Assembly (NCBI RefSeq): GCF_003590775.1 | Contig: NZ_QYUM01000003.1 | Span: 1,534,276-1,598,275 of the forward strand | DNA: 64,000 nucleotides | Reading direction: 5' to 3' | Source: Sphingomonas cavernae | GTDB lineage: Bacteria; Pseudomonadota; Alphaproteobacteria; Sphingomonadales; Sphingomonadaceae | Shown: piece by piece, positions 57,350 through 64,000 of the stretch | Layout of the letters: each line of letters begins with the position of its first letter | Position numbering within the stretch: position 1 is the first letter of the stretch | Program-made: the position numbers and the translations under genes | Notes under the pieces: model-generated | What the model saw: only the letters and a program-made list of their open reading frames with translations | Told to the model about the DNA's origin: nothing | Database searches by the model: none

Positions 57350-57463
57350 GATCAAGGGAACGGAGCACGCTTCGCAATTGCGTCCGCCACACCTATTGGC
57401 CACAGGAACGAAATTGTCGCCCCGGCGGTTTTATGCTGCATTGCACAACAGGAAGGATGCTCG

Positions 57464-58573
57464 TTGGCCCGCAAGTTCCTCTATCTGATTGCGATTTTGA
57501 TCATGCTCGCCATTGCCGCCACCTTTGCCTACCGCCTGTTCGGGGTGCAGATCATGCGCACCGCGATGGTGCCGACGACCGAATTCGTGCCCCAGCCCGG
57601 CGTGCAGATGAGCGCCTACGCCGAACCCGATATGTGGGTCGCGCGCCCCGACAAGGCCGTCGACAACCCCGCGCTCTGGACCCCCGATGGCTACACGCCC
57701 GGCGCAAAACCCGAGGCCGCGGTCTTCTTCATCCATCCCACCTCCTATCTCGAACGCGCGAGCTGGAACGCGCCGCTCGACAATCAGGAGGCCAATGACC
57801 GCGCCGCACTTTTCCTGCGCGGACAGGCAAGCGCATTCAACGAAGCAGGCGAAGTCTGGGCGCCCCGCTACCGGCAGGCGACCTTTGGCGCCTTCCTCAC
57901 CGACAAGGCTGAGGCCGAAAAGGCGCTTGATCTTGCCTATGGCGATATTGCTTCGGCGTTCGATCGCTTTCTGGCCGAGGCCGGCGACGATCGGCCGATT
58001 ATCCTCGCCGGTCACAGCCAGGGTGCGCTGCACCTGACCCGCCTGCTGCGCGAAAAGGTCGCGGGCAGGCCCGTCGCCAAGCGCATCGTGGCCGCCTATG
58101 TGGTCGGCTGGCCCATCTCGCGCAGCACCGACCTCAAGGCGCTGGGGCTTCCCGAATGCAACGGCCCCGACCAGTCGGGCTGCCTGCTGAGTTGGCAGAG
58201 CTTCGCCGAGCCGGCGGATACCACGCTGGTGCAGGAGACCTATGACGCGACGACGGGCTTCGACGGCCACCCCCGCAAGGGCACCGCGATGGTCTGCACC
58301 AATCCTGTAACGGGCGCGCCGGACACCGCTGCGCTTGCGCCCGCCAACCTCGGCACGCTGGTTCCCTCGGACGATCTCAAGACCGCGACGTTGACCAAGG
58401 CTGCGGTGCCCGCACATTGCGGACCGAACGGCTTCCTGCTGATCGGCAATCCACCCGAAATCGGCCCCTATGTGCTGCCGGGCAACAATTACCATGTCTA
58501 TGACTACACGTTGTTCTGGGCGAATGTGCGCGCAGATGCCGTCCGGCGCCTTGCTGCTTATAAGGGCCAATGA
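57464..58573 (+). CDS. DUF3089 alpha/beta-hydrolase-like protein, membrane-anchored
   Basis: The protein has 369 residues from a TTG start at 57464, which is preceded by GGAAGG; the longer ATG reading translates the repeat (DSRFRGNDD) and is rejected. An amino membrane anchor ([19 protein letters not shown], about 5-23) is followed by the DUF3089 domain: [24 protein letters not shown], the nucleophile elbow GHSQGALHL and a late [12 protein letters not shown]. The GxSxG elbow suggests an esterase or lipase-like activity on an unknown substrate. It overlaps ruvX by ATGA. Confidence 0.85.
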   Translation: MARKFLYLIAILIMLAIAATFAYRLFGVQIMRTAMVPTTEFVPQPGVQMSAYAEPDMWVARPDKAVDNPALWTPDGYTPGAKPEAAVFFIHPTSYLERASWNAPLDNQEANDRAALFLRGQASAFNEAGEVWAPRYRQATFGAFLTDKAEAEKALDLAYGDIASAFDRFLAEAGDDRPIILAGHSQGALHLTRLLREKVAGRPVAKRIVAAYVVGWPISRSTDLKALGLPECNGPDQSGCLLSWQSFAEPADTTLVQETYDATTGFDGHPRKGTAMVCTNPVTGAPDTAALAPANLGTLVPSDDLKTATLTKAAVPAHCGPNGFLLIGNPPEIGPYVLPGNNYHVYDYTLFWANVRADAVRRLAAYKGQ

Positions 58574-59037
58574 TCACGATCGATTCGCGCGCGTTCAGGG
58601 ACGCGCTGCCTCAGGGCGGCCGATTGCTCGGGCTTGACCTCGGCACGAAAACGATCGGCATGGCGCTGTGCGACGCGGGATGGAGCTTCGCCAGCCCCGC
58701 GGGCACGATCAGGCGCGCCAAATTCTCGCAGGACAAGGCGAAGCTGGCGGCGCAGGTGAGCGATCAGCACGTCGTCGGCATCGTGCTCGGACTGCCGCTC
58801 AACCTCGACGGCACCGAATCGCCGCGCAGCCAGTCCACGCGCGCCTTTGCGCGCAATATCGAGGACATGGGGCTTCCCGTCCTGCTCTGGGACGAGCGCT
58901 GGTCGACCGTCGCGGTCGAACGCGCGATGATCGAGGCCGATCTCAGTCGTGCGAAACGCGCGGAACGCGTCGATACGCTGGCGGCGGCGCACATCCTTCA
59001 GGGCGCTATCGACGGCCTCGCAATGGCGGGTAATTGA
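58570..59037 (+). CDS. ruvX: Putative pre-16S rRNA nuclease / Holliday-junction resolvase-like
   Basis: This 155-residue YqgF/RuvX protein has an RNase H-like fold. The first catalytic Asp is Asp23 in [14 protein letters not shown], and [22 protein letters not shown] and the final [11 protein letters not shown] helix complete the family pattern. Members mature the 5' end of 16S rRNA and were earlier called resolvases. It overlaps the DUF3089 stop by four bases. REPIN-like copy 3 begins 16 bases after its stop. Confidence 0.93.
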   Translation: MITIDSRAFRDALPQGGRLLGLDLGTKTIGMALCDAGWSFASPAGTIRRAKFSQDKAKLAAQVSDQHVVGIVLGLPLNLDGTESPRSQSTRAFARNIEDMGLPVLLWDERWSTVAVERAMIEADLSRAKRAERVDTLAAAHILQGAIDGLAMAGN

Positions 59038-59052
59038 TAGAATACCCCAATC

Positions 59053-59149
59053 CCGCTCGGGCTGAGCCTGTCGAAGCCCATCTCTTCTTACTCATTCCTT
59101 TGGCCCAAAGCAGGAAAGTAAGGGGCTTCGACAAGCTCAGCCCGAGCGG
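59053..59149. repeat. REPIN-like paired inverted repeat, second family (97 bp)
   Basis: Arms at 59053-59079 and 59123-59149 are 27-base reverse complements with one mismatch (core GGGCTGAGC(C/T)TGTCGAAGC). The unit belongs to the GAGCTTGTCGAAG palindromic class common in sphingomonads and differs from copies 1 and 2. It lies between ruvX and pyrB and may act as a terminator-like structure for ruvX. Confidence 0.75.
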
Positions 59150-59214
59150 TGAAGGTGGGAAGCACGGCGAAGCATATTGAACTCCCCCCCGCATCCGCGT
59201 AAGCCGCAGCTTTA

Positions 59215-60204
59215 ATGCCAAACGCACCTTCATCATCAGCGCACGGGCTCACCGGGGCGCAGCTTTTCCCGCACCGCCATCTCACCGGAATCTCAGGTCT
59301 TCAGCCGCACGAGATAACCTTTTTGCTCGATGAGGCCGAGCAATGGGTCGACCTCAACCGCAAGGCGAGCAAGCATGACGGTCGTCTCTCCGGGCTCACC
59401 CAGATCAACGCCTTTTTCGAGAATTCGACGCGCACGCTGCTGTCGTTCGAGATCGCGGGCAAGCGTCTCGGCGCCGACGTCGTCAACATGCACGCCGCGC
59501 AATCGAGCGTGAAGAAGGGCGAGACGCTGATCGACACCGCGGTCACGCTCAATGCGATGCGCGCCGACGTGATCGTGATCCGTCATCAAAGCTCGGGCGC
59601 TGTCCAGCTCATCGCCGACAAGGTCGACTGCCCCGTACTCAACGCAGGTGACGGCCGCCACGAACATCCCACCCAGGCGCTGCTCGATGCGCTCACCATC
59701 CGCCGCCGCAAGGGCCGGATCGCGGGGCTTCGCGTCGCGATCTGCGGCGATGTGCTCCACAGCCGCGTCGCGCGGTCCAACATCCTCGCGCTCACGTCAC
59801 TGGCTGCCGAGGTCCGGGTAATTGCGCCGCCGACATTGATGCCTCCCGCGATCGAACGAATGCACGTCACCCCCTTCACCGATTTCGATACAGGCATAGA
59901 GGGCGCCGATGTCGTGATGATGCTGCGCCTGCAAAGTGAGCGCATGGCGGGCGGCTTCATCCCCTCGCCGCGCGAATATCACGCGCTATGGGGCCTCACG
60001 TCCGAAAGGCTCGAACGCGCCGCGCCCGACGCGCTGGTCATGCACCCCGGTCCCATGAATCGCGGGGTCGAGATCGATTCGAACATCGCCGACGATCCGA
60101 ACCGCTCGGCGATCACGGAGCAGGTGGAAATGGGCGTCGCGGTCCGCATGGCCTGTCTCGACGTGCTGACGCGGCGCAAGCGCGGTGTGGAGGGTTGGGC
60201 ATGA
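59215..60204 (+). CDS. pyrB: Aspartate carbamoyltransferase catalytic chain
   Basis: PyrB condenses carbamoyl phosphate with aspartate in pyrimidine synthesis. The 329-residue protein has the carbamoyl-phosphate site [12 protein letters not shown] (Ser71 to Thr74), the [12 protein letters not shown] helix, [16 protein letters not shown] and [13 protein letters not shown]. It overlaps the PyrC-like gene by ATGA, consistent with class A-type ATCase, in which PyrB needs the dihydroorotase-like partner for assembly. No PyrI is nearby. Confidence 0.96.
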   Translation: MPNAPSSSAHGLTGAQLFPHRHLTGISGLQPHEITFLLDEAEQWVDLNRKASKHDGRLSGLTQINAFFENSTRTLLSFEIAGKRLGADVVNMHAAQSSVKKGETLIDTAVTLNAMRADVIVIRHQSSGAVQLIADKVDCPVLNAGDGRHEHPTQALLDALTIRRRKGRIAGLRVAICGDVLHSRVARSNILALTSLAAEVRVIAPPTLMPPAIERMHVTPFTDFDTGIEGADVVMMLRLQSERMAGGFIPSPREYHALWGLTSERLERAAPDALVMHPGPMNRGVEIDSNIADDPNRSAITEQVEMGVAVRMACLDVLTRRKRGVEGWA

Positions 60205-61442
60205 GCAATACCAGCCACCTGCGCGCCATCATCAATGGCCGCGTCGTCTTGCCACAGCGCGAACCTGCCGATGCAAATATCCTGATCCGTGACGAGCAGA
60301 TCGTTGAAATCGGCAGCTTCGAGATTCCGTCGGATGCCGAAATGGTCGACGCCCGGGGCGCGCTCGTCGCGCCCGGTATCATCGACATCGGCGTCTTCGC
60401 GGTCGATCCCGCGGCGTGTCGCGCGGGCGGCATCACACGCGTTGCGGTGATGCCCGACCAGTCGCCGCCGCTCGACGAACCCGGTCTCATTCAACGCGCG
60501 GCGGCCTCGGGCAAGCCCGATCATCTCTGGGTGCATCCCGTCGCCGCCGCAACGCGCGGGCTGAAGGGTGAAGAAGTCGCCGAATTTGCGCTGATGCGCT
60601 CGGTCGGCGCGCGCGCGGTGGCGACCGGACGCGGCTGGATCGCGGATTCGGGCGTGATGCGGCGCGTGCTGTCCTATGCCGCGCCGCTTGGCCTAACGAC
60701 CATCACGCATCCCGAAGACAGCGGAATGGTCGGAGGCGCGGTCGCGACGTCTGGTGAGACCGCGACGCGGCTCGGTCTGCCCTGCGCGCCTGCAATTTCC
60801 GAGGCGATGGCGATCGCGCGCGATCTGGCGATCGCCGAGGTCGCCGGTGCGCCGATCCATTTCCGCCAGGTCACGACCGAAGCGGGATTCGATCTGATCC
60901 GCGCCGCCAAGGCCCGCGATGTTGTGCGCGTGACTTGCGGCATAACGCCCGCGCATCTGTTCCTGTCGGATATTGCGATTTCCGATTTCCGCACATTTGC
61001 ACGCCTTTCGCCGCCACTGCGCGATGAAAGCGACCGCCAGGCCGCGCTCGCGGCGGTCGCCGACGGCACGATTGACATGATCGGATCCGGCCACGACCCG
61101 CGCGGCCCCGAGGACAAGCGACTACCCTTTGCCGACGCCGCGCCAGGGATGGCGGGTGCAGAGACGCTGCTCGCGCTCGCGCTCGGATTGGTCCGCGACG
61201 GGCTCATTGATTATGCCCGCCTGTTTGCGCTTCTCGCGGGCAATCCGGCCAAATTGCTCGGGCTCGACGCAGGCAGGATCGCGGTCGGCGCGCCAGCGGA
61301 CCTGATCGTGATCGATCCCGATGCGCCGTGGAAGATCGATTCGGATCGAATGGCAGCCCGCGCGGGCAATACACCCTTTGACGGCCTGCCGGGTCAGGGC
61401 CGGGTGCTGCATATGTTGAAAGGCGGCCAGCCTCTCGGCTGA
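60201..61442 (+). CDS. pyrC: Dihydroorotase-like protein lacking catalytic residues (PyrC')
   Basis: This 413-residue amidohydrolase-fold protein has clear dihydroorotase architecture ([42 protein letters not shown]). The metal-binding DxHxH motif is missing: Gly64 and Phe66 stand where the two His belong. The SDHAPH motif is replaced by SGHDPR (296-301), so its catalytic Asp is Gly297. It is therefore probably inactive and serves as a structural partner of PyrB, as known for Pseudomonas PyrC'. A second, active dihydroorotase should exist elsewhere. It starts at 60201, overlapping the pyrB stop. Confidence 0.9.
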   Translation: MSNTSHLRAIINGRVVLPQREPADANILIRDEQIVEIGSFEIPSDAEMVDARGALVAPGIIDIGVFAVDPAACRAGGITRVAVMPDQSPPLDEPGLIQRAAASGKPDHLWVHPVAAATRGLKGEEVAEFALMRSVGARAVATGRGWIADSGVMRRVLSYAAPLGLTTITHPEDSGMVGGAVATSGETATRLGLPCAPAISEAMAIARDLAIAEVAGAPIHFRQVTTEAGFDLIRAAKARDVVRVTCGITPAHLFLSDIAISDFRTFARLSPPLRDESDRQAALAAVADGTIDMIGSGHDPRGPEDKRLPFADAAPGMAGAETLLALALGLVRDGLIDYARLFALLAGNPAKLLGLDAGRIAVGAPADLIVIDPDAPWKIDSDRMAARAGNTPFDGLPGQGRVLHMLKGGQPLG

Positions 61443-61450
61443 CCGCCTTT
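61419..61450 (+). terminator. Hairpin spanning the pyrC' stop codon
   Basis: AAAGGCGG (61419-61426) pairs with CCGCCTTT (61443-61450). An inner CAGCC/GGCTG stem continues it around a TCTC loop, with one internal mismatch. It ends pyrC' transcription and faces the convergent SPOR gene. Confidence 0.6.
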
Positions 61451-61472
61451 CCCCCGCGCCCCGAAACCGAAA

Positions 61473-62747
61473 TTAGCGTGAAGCGATGCGCGCCACAGCG
61501 CGCTGGACCCATTGCGCAGGCGCGCCATTGCCATAGGTCCGCACGAAGCAGTTGCCGCCATTCGCCTTGACGCGACCACAGACACGCTCGGCGTCGCTGC
61601 GCGTCTCGAAACCGCCAAGCGCGACGCGATGCACCGAGGCCCCGTTGAGCTGGAAGGTGTCCCCGACGGGGCGATAATGGGCGAGTTCGCCGAAGCGGCC
61701 GACCGAACGGCTCCATGCGGCTTCCGCGCGAATTGCGCTCGAAAAGGCGCCGATCTGGACGACATAGCGCCCGTCCTGCGATACGCGAACTGCCGGAACC
61801 GATGCCACCGCGCGCTTTAGGGATGCACGATCGGCGCGAACGAGCGCAACCGGCAGTGCCTGGACGATTTCCTGGCGCGGTGCGAACGTGATCTGGCGCA
61901 ATGTTCCATCCGCATCAGACACCGCGACCTTTATGGGTTCCGGTTCTGCCGCAGTGACGGGCTCCGGCGCGGCTGCATAAGCCTCGTTCACCGCGATCGG
62001 CGCCAGCGCGAGCCGCGTGGGCTGGCCGGCATCCTCGATCGGGGCGATGCCAAGCAGCGTGGACACCTGATCCCAGCTATTCTCGGGCTGCGTGAAACGT
62101 ACCCAGCCCGCGATGCGCTGGTTCAGCTCTTCGGGTGAAACGTCCTGCGCCGCGACGGCGCGCGCCCTGCCCCAATTGCCCGCCATAGCATAGGCAAGCG
62201 CCAGATTCTGGCGCGTCTTGGCGGATGTGCCTTCACTGCGCGCGGCAGGCTCCAGCACCTCAAACGCAGCCCTCATTTCGCCGGCCAGCGCCAGCGCGAG
62301 GCCGCGATCGGCATCGGCAATCGGCGCCTGTGCGTTGCGCAGCGTTTCCAGCGCCAGATCGCGCTTGCCCAGTGCGACCTGGACCAGCGCGAGGCTGAGG
62401 GTTGCGCGGCCATTGGCGGGATCGAGCGCGAGCGTATCTCCAAATGCGGTCTCGGCCGAAATCAGCCGCCCACCCTGCAGATAGGCATGCCCCAGAAGCG
62501 CACGATAGGCGGCCTCACGCGGGCTCATGCCCACGGCGCGCTCGGCCTCGACGATCGCTGCATCGAAATCGCGCGCCTTGAGCGCCTGCCCCGCCGCCGC
62601 CGCGACATCCGCTGCGGACGCAACGGCATCGGTTTCGTCGGAGGCAAAGGCGAATCCGAACTGCTTGATCGAGGGGTTGGCCCCGATCATCGTCGTACCC
62701 GCGACCAGTGCGGTCGCAGCGATCTTGAGGACTGCCGTGCGGTTCAT
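61473..62747 (-). CDS. TPR and SPOR domain protein
   Basis: This 424-residue exported protein has an amino-terminal hydrophobic segment (TAVLKIAATALVAGTTMIG). A TPR array covers about 45-200 (ARDFDAAIVEAERAVGMSPRE, GRLISAETAFGDTLALDPAN), then a Pro/Ala/Glu-rich linker, then a carboxyl SPOR domain (about 330-405) with YVVQIGAFSSAIRAEAAW and VHRVALGGFETRSDAERVC. SPOR domains bind denuded septal peptidoglycan, so it may act in division or septal remodelling. It is downstream of the ParA and RHH genes. Confidence 0.88.
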   Translation of the reverse strand: MNRTAVLKIAATALVAGTTMIGANPSIKQFGFAFASDETDAVASAADVAAAAGQALKARDFDAAIVEAERAVGMSPREAAYRALLGHAYLQGGRLISAETAFGDTLALDPANGRATLSLALVQVALGKRDLALETLRNAQAPIADADRGLALALAGEMRAAFEVLEPAARSEGTSAKTRQNLALAYAMAGNWGRARAVAAQDVSPEELNQRIAGWVRFTQPENSWDQVSTLLGIAPIEDAGQPTRLALAPIAVNEAYAAAPEPVTAAEPEPIKVAVSDADGTLRQITFAPRQEIVQALPVALVRADRASLKRAVASVPAVRVSQDGRYVVQIGAFSSAIRAEAAWSRSVGRFGELAHYRPVGDTFQLNGASVHRVALGGFETRSDAERVCGRVKANGGNCFVRTYGNGAPAQWVQRAVARIASR

Positions 62748-62770
62748 ATCATTCCCCCCGTTTTTATGGG

Positions 62771-63367
62771 TTACTTCGTCGCGCTGGCCGGAACCTTGCG
62801 CGCCAGATCGTCGAGCTCGGGCCGGTCCGCCAGAAAGCGATCAAGCGCCTCGGTGACGATCGCCTGCGCCGATGCGCGTTCGATTGCGCAGGCCAGCTTG
62901 AGCTTGAGATGACGCTCGGCGTCGAGCCGCAGCGTGAACGCCGCCTTGCCCTTGCGTCCGCGAACGGCTTTCTTGGCGCGCGCAATCGCAACGCGCGGTA
63001 CGGGAAGCGCATCCGATTTCTTGCGCGTGGTCAGGACGGGCGCGTCGAACGCGACGTCTTCGCCCTCCTCTTCCTCGCCCGCGTCGAAATACTCTTCAAC
63101 CGTGTTGAACTCTTCGGCCAGTTCCTCGCGCTGGAGCACGACTGGCGGCAATGGCTGTTCCGGAAGCGCCTGCTCGTCGAGTTCGGCGCCGCTAGGAAAG
63201 GCAACGGCTTTGGGCACATCATGCCCCATGTCGTTCCAGCCAAGATCGTCCTGGCCGCCGAAGCCGCTGAAACCGCCGAAACCCTGCGGCCGCATGGCGG
63301 GCTTTGCGTGGCCTTTGCGCGCCAGAAGCCCCGAGGAGAGCGAGGCGACGGGTTTGGGTTCACCCAT
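62771..63367 (-). CDS. ParA-neighbour protein with acidic linker and ribbon-helix-helix-like C-terminus
   Basis: The protein has 198 residues from the ATG at 63365-63367, which has GGGAG upstream. The amino part is low complexity (QGFGGFSGFGG). The middle is strongly acidic (EEFNTVEEYFDAGEEEEGED), then there is a basic patch (RAKKAVRGRKGK) and a compact carboxyl end, AAFTLRLDAERHLKLKLACA followed by a helix, that fits a CopG/Arc ribbon-helix-helix. It begins 16 bp after the ParA gene, so it is probably the DNA-binding or adaptor partner of that ATPase. The function is inferred. Confidence 0.7.
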   Translation of the reverse strand: MGEPKPVASLSSGLLARKGHAKPAMRPQGFGGFSGFGGQDDLGWNDMGHDVPKAVAFPSGAELDEQALPEQPLPPVVLQREELAEEFNTVEEYFDAGEEEEGEDVAFDAPVLTTRKKSDALPVPRVAIARAKKAVRGRKGKAAFTLRLDAERHLKLKLACAIERASAQAIVTEALDRFLADRPELDDLARKVPASATK

Positions 63368-63383
63368 GATCATTACTCCCGCC

Positions 63384-64000
63384 TTACTGGCCAATGACGC
63401 GACGACCGAAGCCGCCCATCGGACGCGGCGCAACCGCGGCGACGCCCATCTGCGGCGCGCTGAACACGGTGCGGCGGAAATTCTTCTCGAGCCGATCGGA
63501 AATGTACGACCAGAGCTCGACGACCTCGTTGGCGGAACGTCCCTTGGGATCGACCTCCATCACGGTGCGGCCGTCGATCATCGAGGCGGCAAAATCGGTG
63601 CGATGGTGCAGCGTCACCGGCGCCACGGTGCCGTGCTGCGAGAGCGCGACCGCGGCTTCATAGGTGATCTTGGCCTTGGGCGTGGCTGCGTTGACCACGA
63701 AGATCAGCGGCTTGCCTGCGCGTTCGCACAGATCCACCGTCGCGCCGACGGCGCGCAGATCGTGCGGGCTCGGGCGCGTCGGGATCACGATCAGCTCCGC
63801 CACCGCGATGACGCTCTGGATCGCCATCGTAATCGCCGGAGGCGTGTCGATCACCGCAAGCCTGAAGCCCTGCTGGCGCAGCACCTCGAGGTCGGAGGCG
63901 AGCCGCGCGACCGTGGTCTGCGCGAAGGCGGGATATTCGCTCTCGCGCTCGTTCCACCAATCGGCGAGCGACCCCTGCGGATCGATATCGATCAGCACGA
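63384..64000 (-). CDS. Orphan ParA/MinD-type ATPase (5' end beyond the window)
   Basis: The visible 205 residues are the carboxyl part of a deviant-Walker ATPase; the amino-terminal P-loop lies off the right edge. LIDIDPQGSLADWW is the Walker A' region, VIDTPPAITMAI Walker B, and VNAATPKAKITYEAA the switch area. The tail (about 170-204) ends GFGRRVIGQ. No parB or parS is next to it; an RHH-like protein gene is. Such orphan ParAs position cargo such as chemotaxis or division factors, so the cargo is unknown here. Confidence 0.88.
   Translation of the reverse strand, partial: VLIDIDPQGSLADWWNERESEYPAFAQTTVARLASDLEVLRQQGFRLAVIDTPPAITMAIQSVIAVAELIVIPTRPSPHDLRAVGATVDLCERAGKPLIFVVNAATPKAKITYEAAVALSQHGTVAPVTLHHRTDFAASMIDGRTVMEVDPKGRSANEVVELWSYISDRLEKNFRRTVFSAPQMGVAAVAPRPMGGFGRRVIGQ

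Noticed and set aside
57237..57463. Amino-terminal extensions of the DUF4153 and DUF3089 proteins (MDSRFRGND)
   Set aside because: Both read through REPIN-like copy 2. Internal starts with ribosome sites give family-like amino ends.
55058..59149. CRISPR array
   Set aside because: The repeats here are paired inverted palindromes at isolated sites, not regularly spaced direct repeats with spacers, and no cas genes are present.

Overview
The window is a contiguous, gene-dense, high-GC chromosomal stretch from an alphaproteobacterium. The sphingomonad group (Sphingomonas, Sphingopyxis and relatives) is the best fit. The evidence is the gene neighbourhoods: pckA next to chvI-chvG-hprK-rapZ-EIIA-HPr, a short HprK lacking the N-terminal domain, an exosortase A (XrtA) exopolysaccharide locus, clpP-clpX-lon-hupB, and a PyrB paired with a PyrC-like protein that has lost its metal ligands. 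The palindromic repeats present are also of types common in sphingomonads. No species can be named from the sequence alone. No rRNA, CRISPR array, phage or transposase gene was seen, and no gap without a gene exceeds about 300 bases.

Layout. 1-9.4 kb: 5' part of secA, a small membrane protein, argJ, the guaB-rsmB-TPR operon, an M28 peptidase and an SPFH/NfeD pair. 9.4-16.3 kb: pckA diverges from the ChvI/ChvG two-component system, which leads into HprK, RapZ, EIIA-Man-type and HPr proteins and an RNA methyltransferase. This links envelope/acid sensing, gluconeogenesis and a regulatory phosphotransferase chain. 16.3-22 kb: two lipoproteins, rmuC, def, recR, fmt and truA.

22-40.2 kb is the main accessory block, an exosortase A system in three transcription units. 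A ten-gene unit encodes export lipoprotein, chain-length protein, tyrosine autokinase, outer-membrane protein, ATPase, deacetylase, FemAB-like protein, glycosyltransferase, XrtA-EpsI and AsnB-like amidotransferase. A two-gene unit encodes an acyl-CoA ligase and a PLP decarboxylase. A divergent unit encodes a GNAT protein, an acyl carrier protein and two alpha/beta hydrolases. Together they look like polysaccharide synthesis and export plus a carrier-protein tailoring pathway. No PEP-CTERM substrate protein is encoded in the window.

40-54 kb: trxB, a TonB-dependent receptor, tRNA-Val(CAC), hupB, lon, clpX, clpP, a polyprenyl-type glycosyltransferase, tig with an unusual repeat-bearing tail, and tRNA-Leu(TAG). 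53-61.5 kb: gatC-gatA-(57-residue membrane protein)-gatB, DUF4153 and DUF3089 proteins, ruvX and pyrB-pyrC'. Three paired inverted-repeat (REPIN-like) elements lie in the intergenic spaces here. 61.5-64 kb: a TPR/SPOR protein and an orphan ParA-type ATPase (cut by the window edge) followed by a small ribbon-helix-helix-like protein.

Points most worth a second look: the uncatalogued 57-residue membrane ORF wedged by translational coupling between gatA and gatB, the pseudo-dihydroorotase, the carrier-protein module of the XrtA locus, the repeat-derived peptides in the trigger factor tail, the orphan ParA/RHH pair, and a perfect 15-bp hairpin that runs into a start codon.
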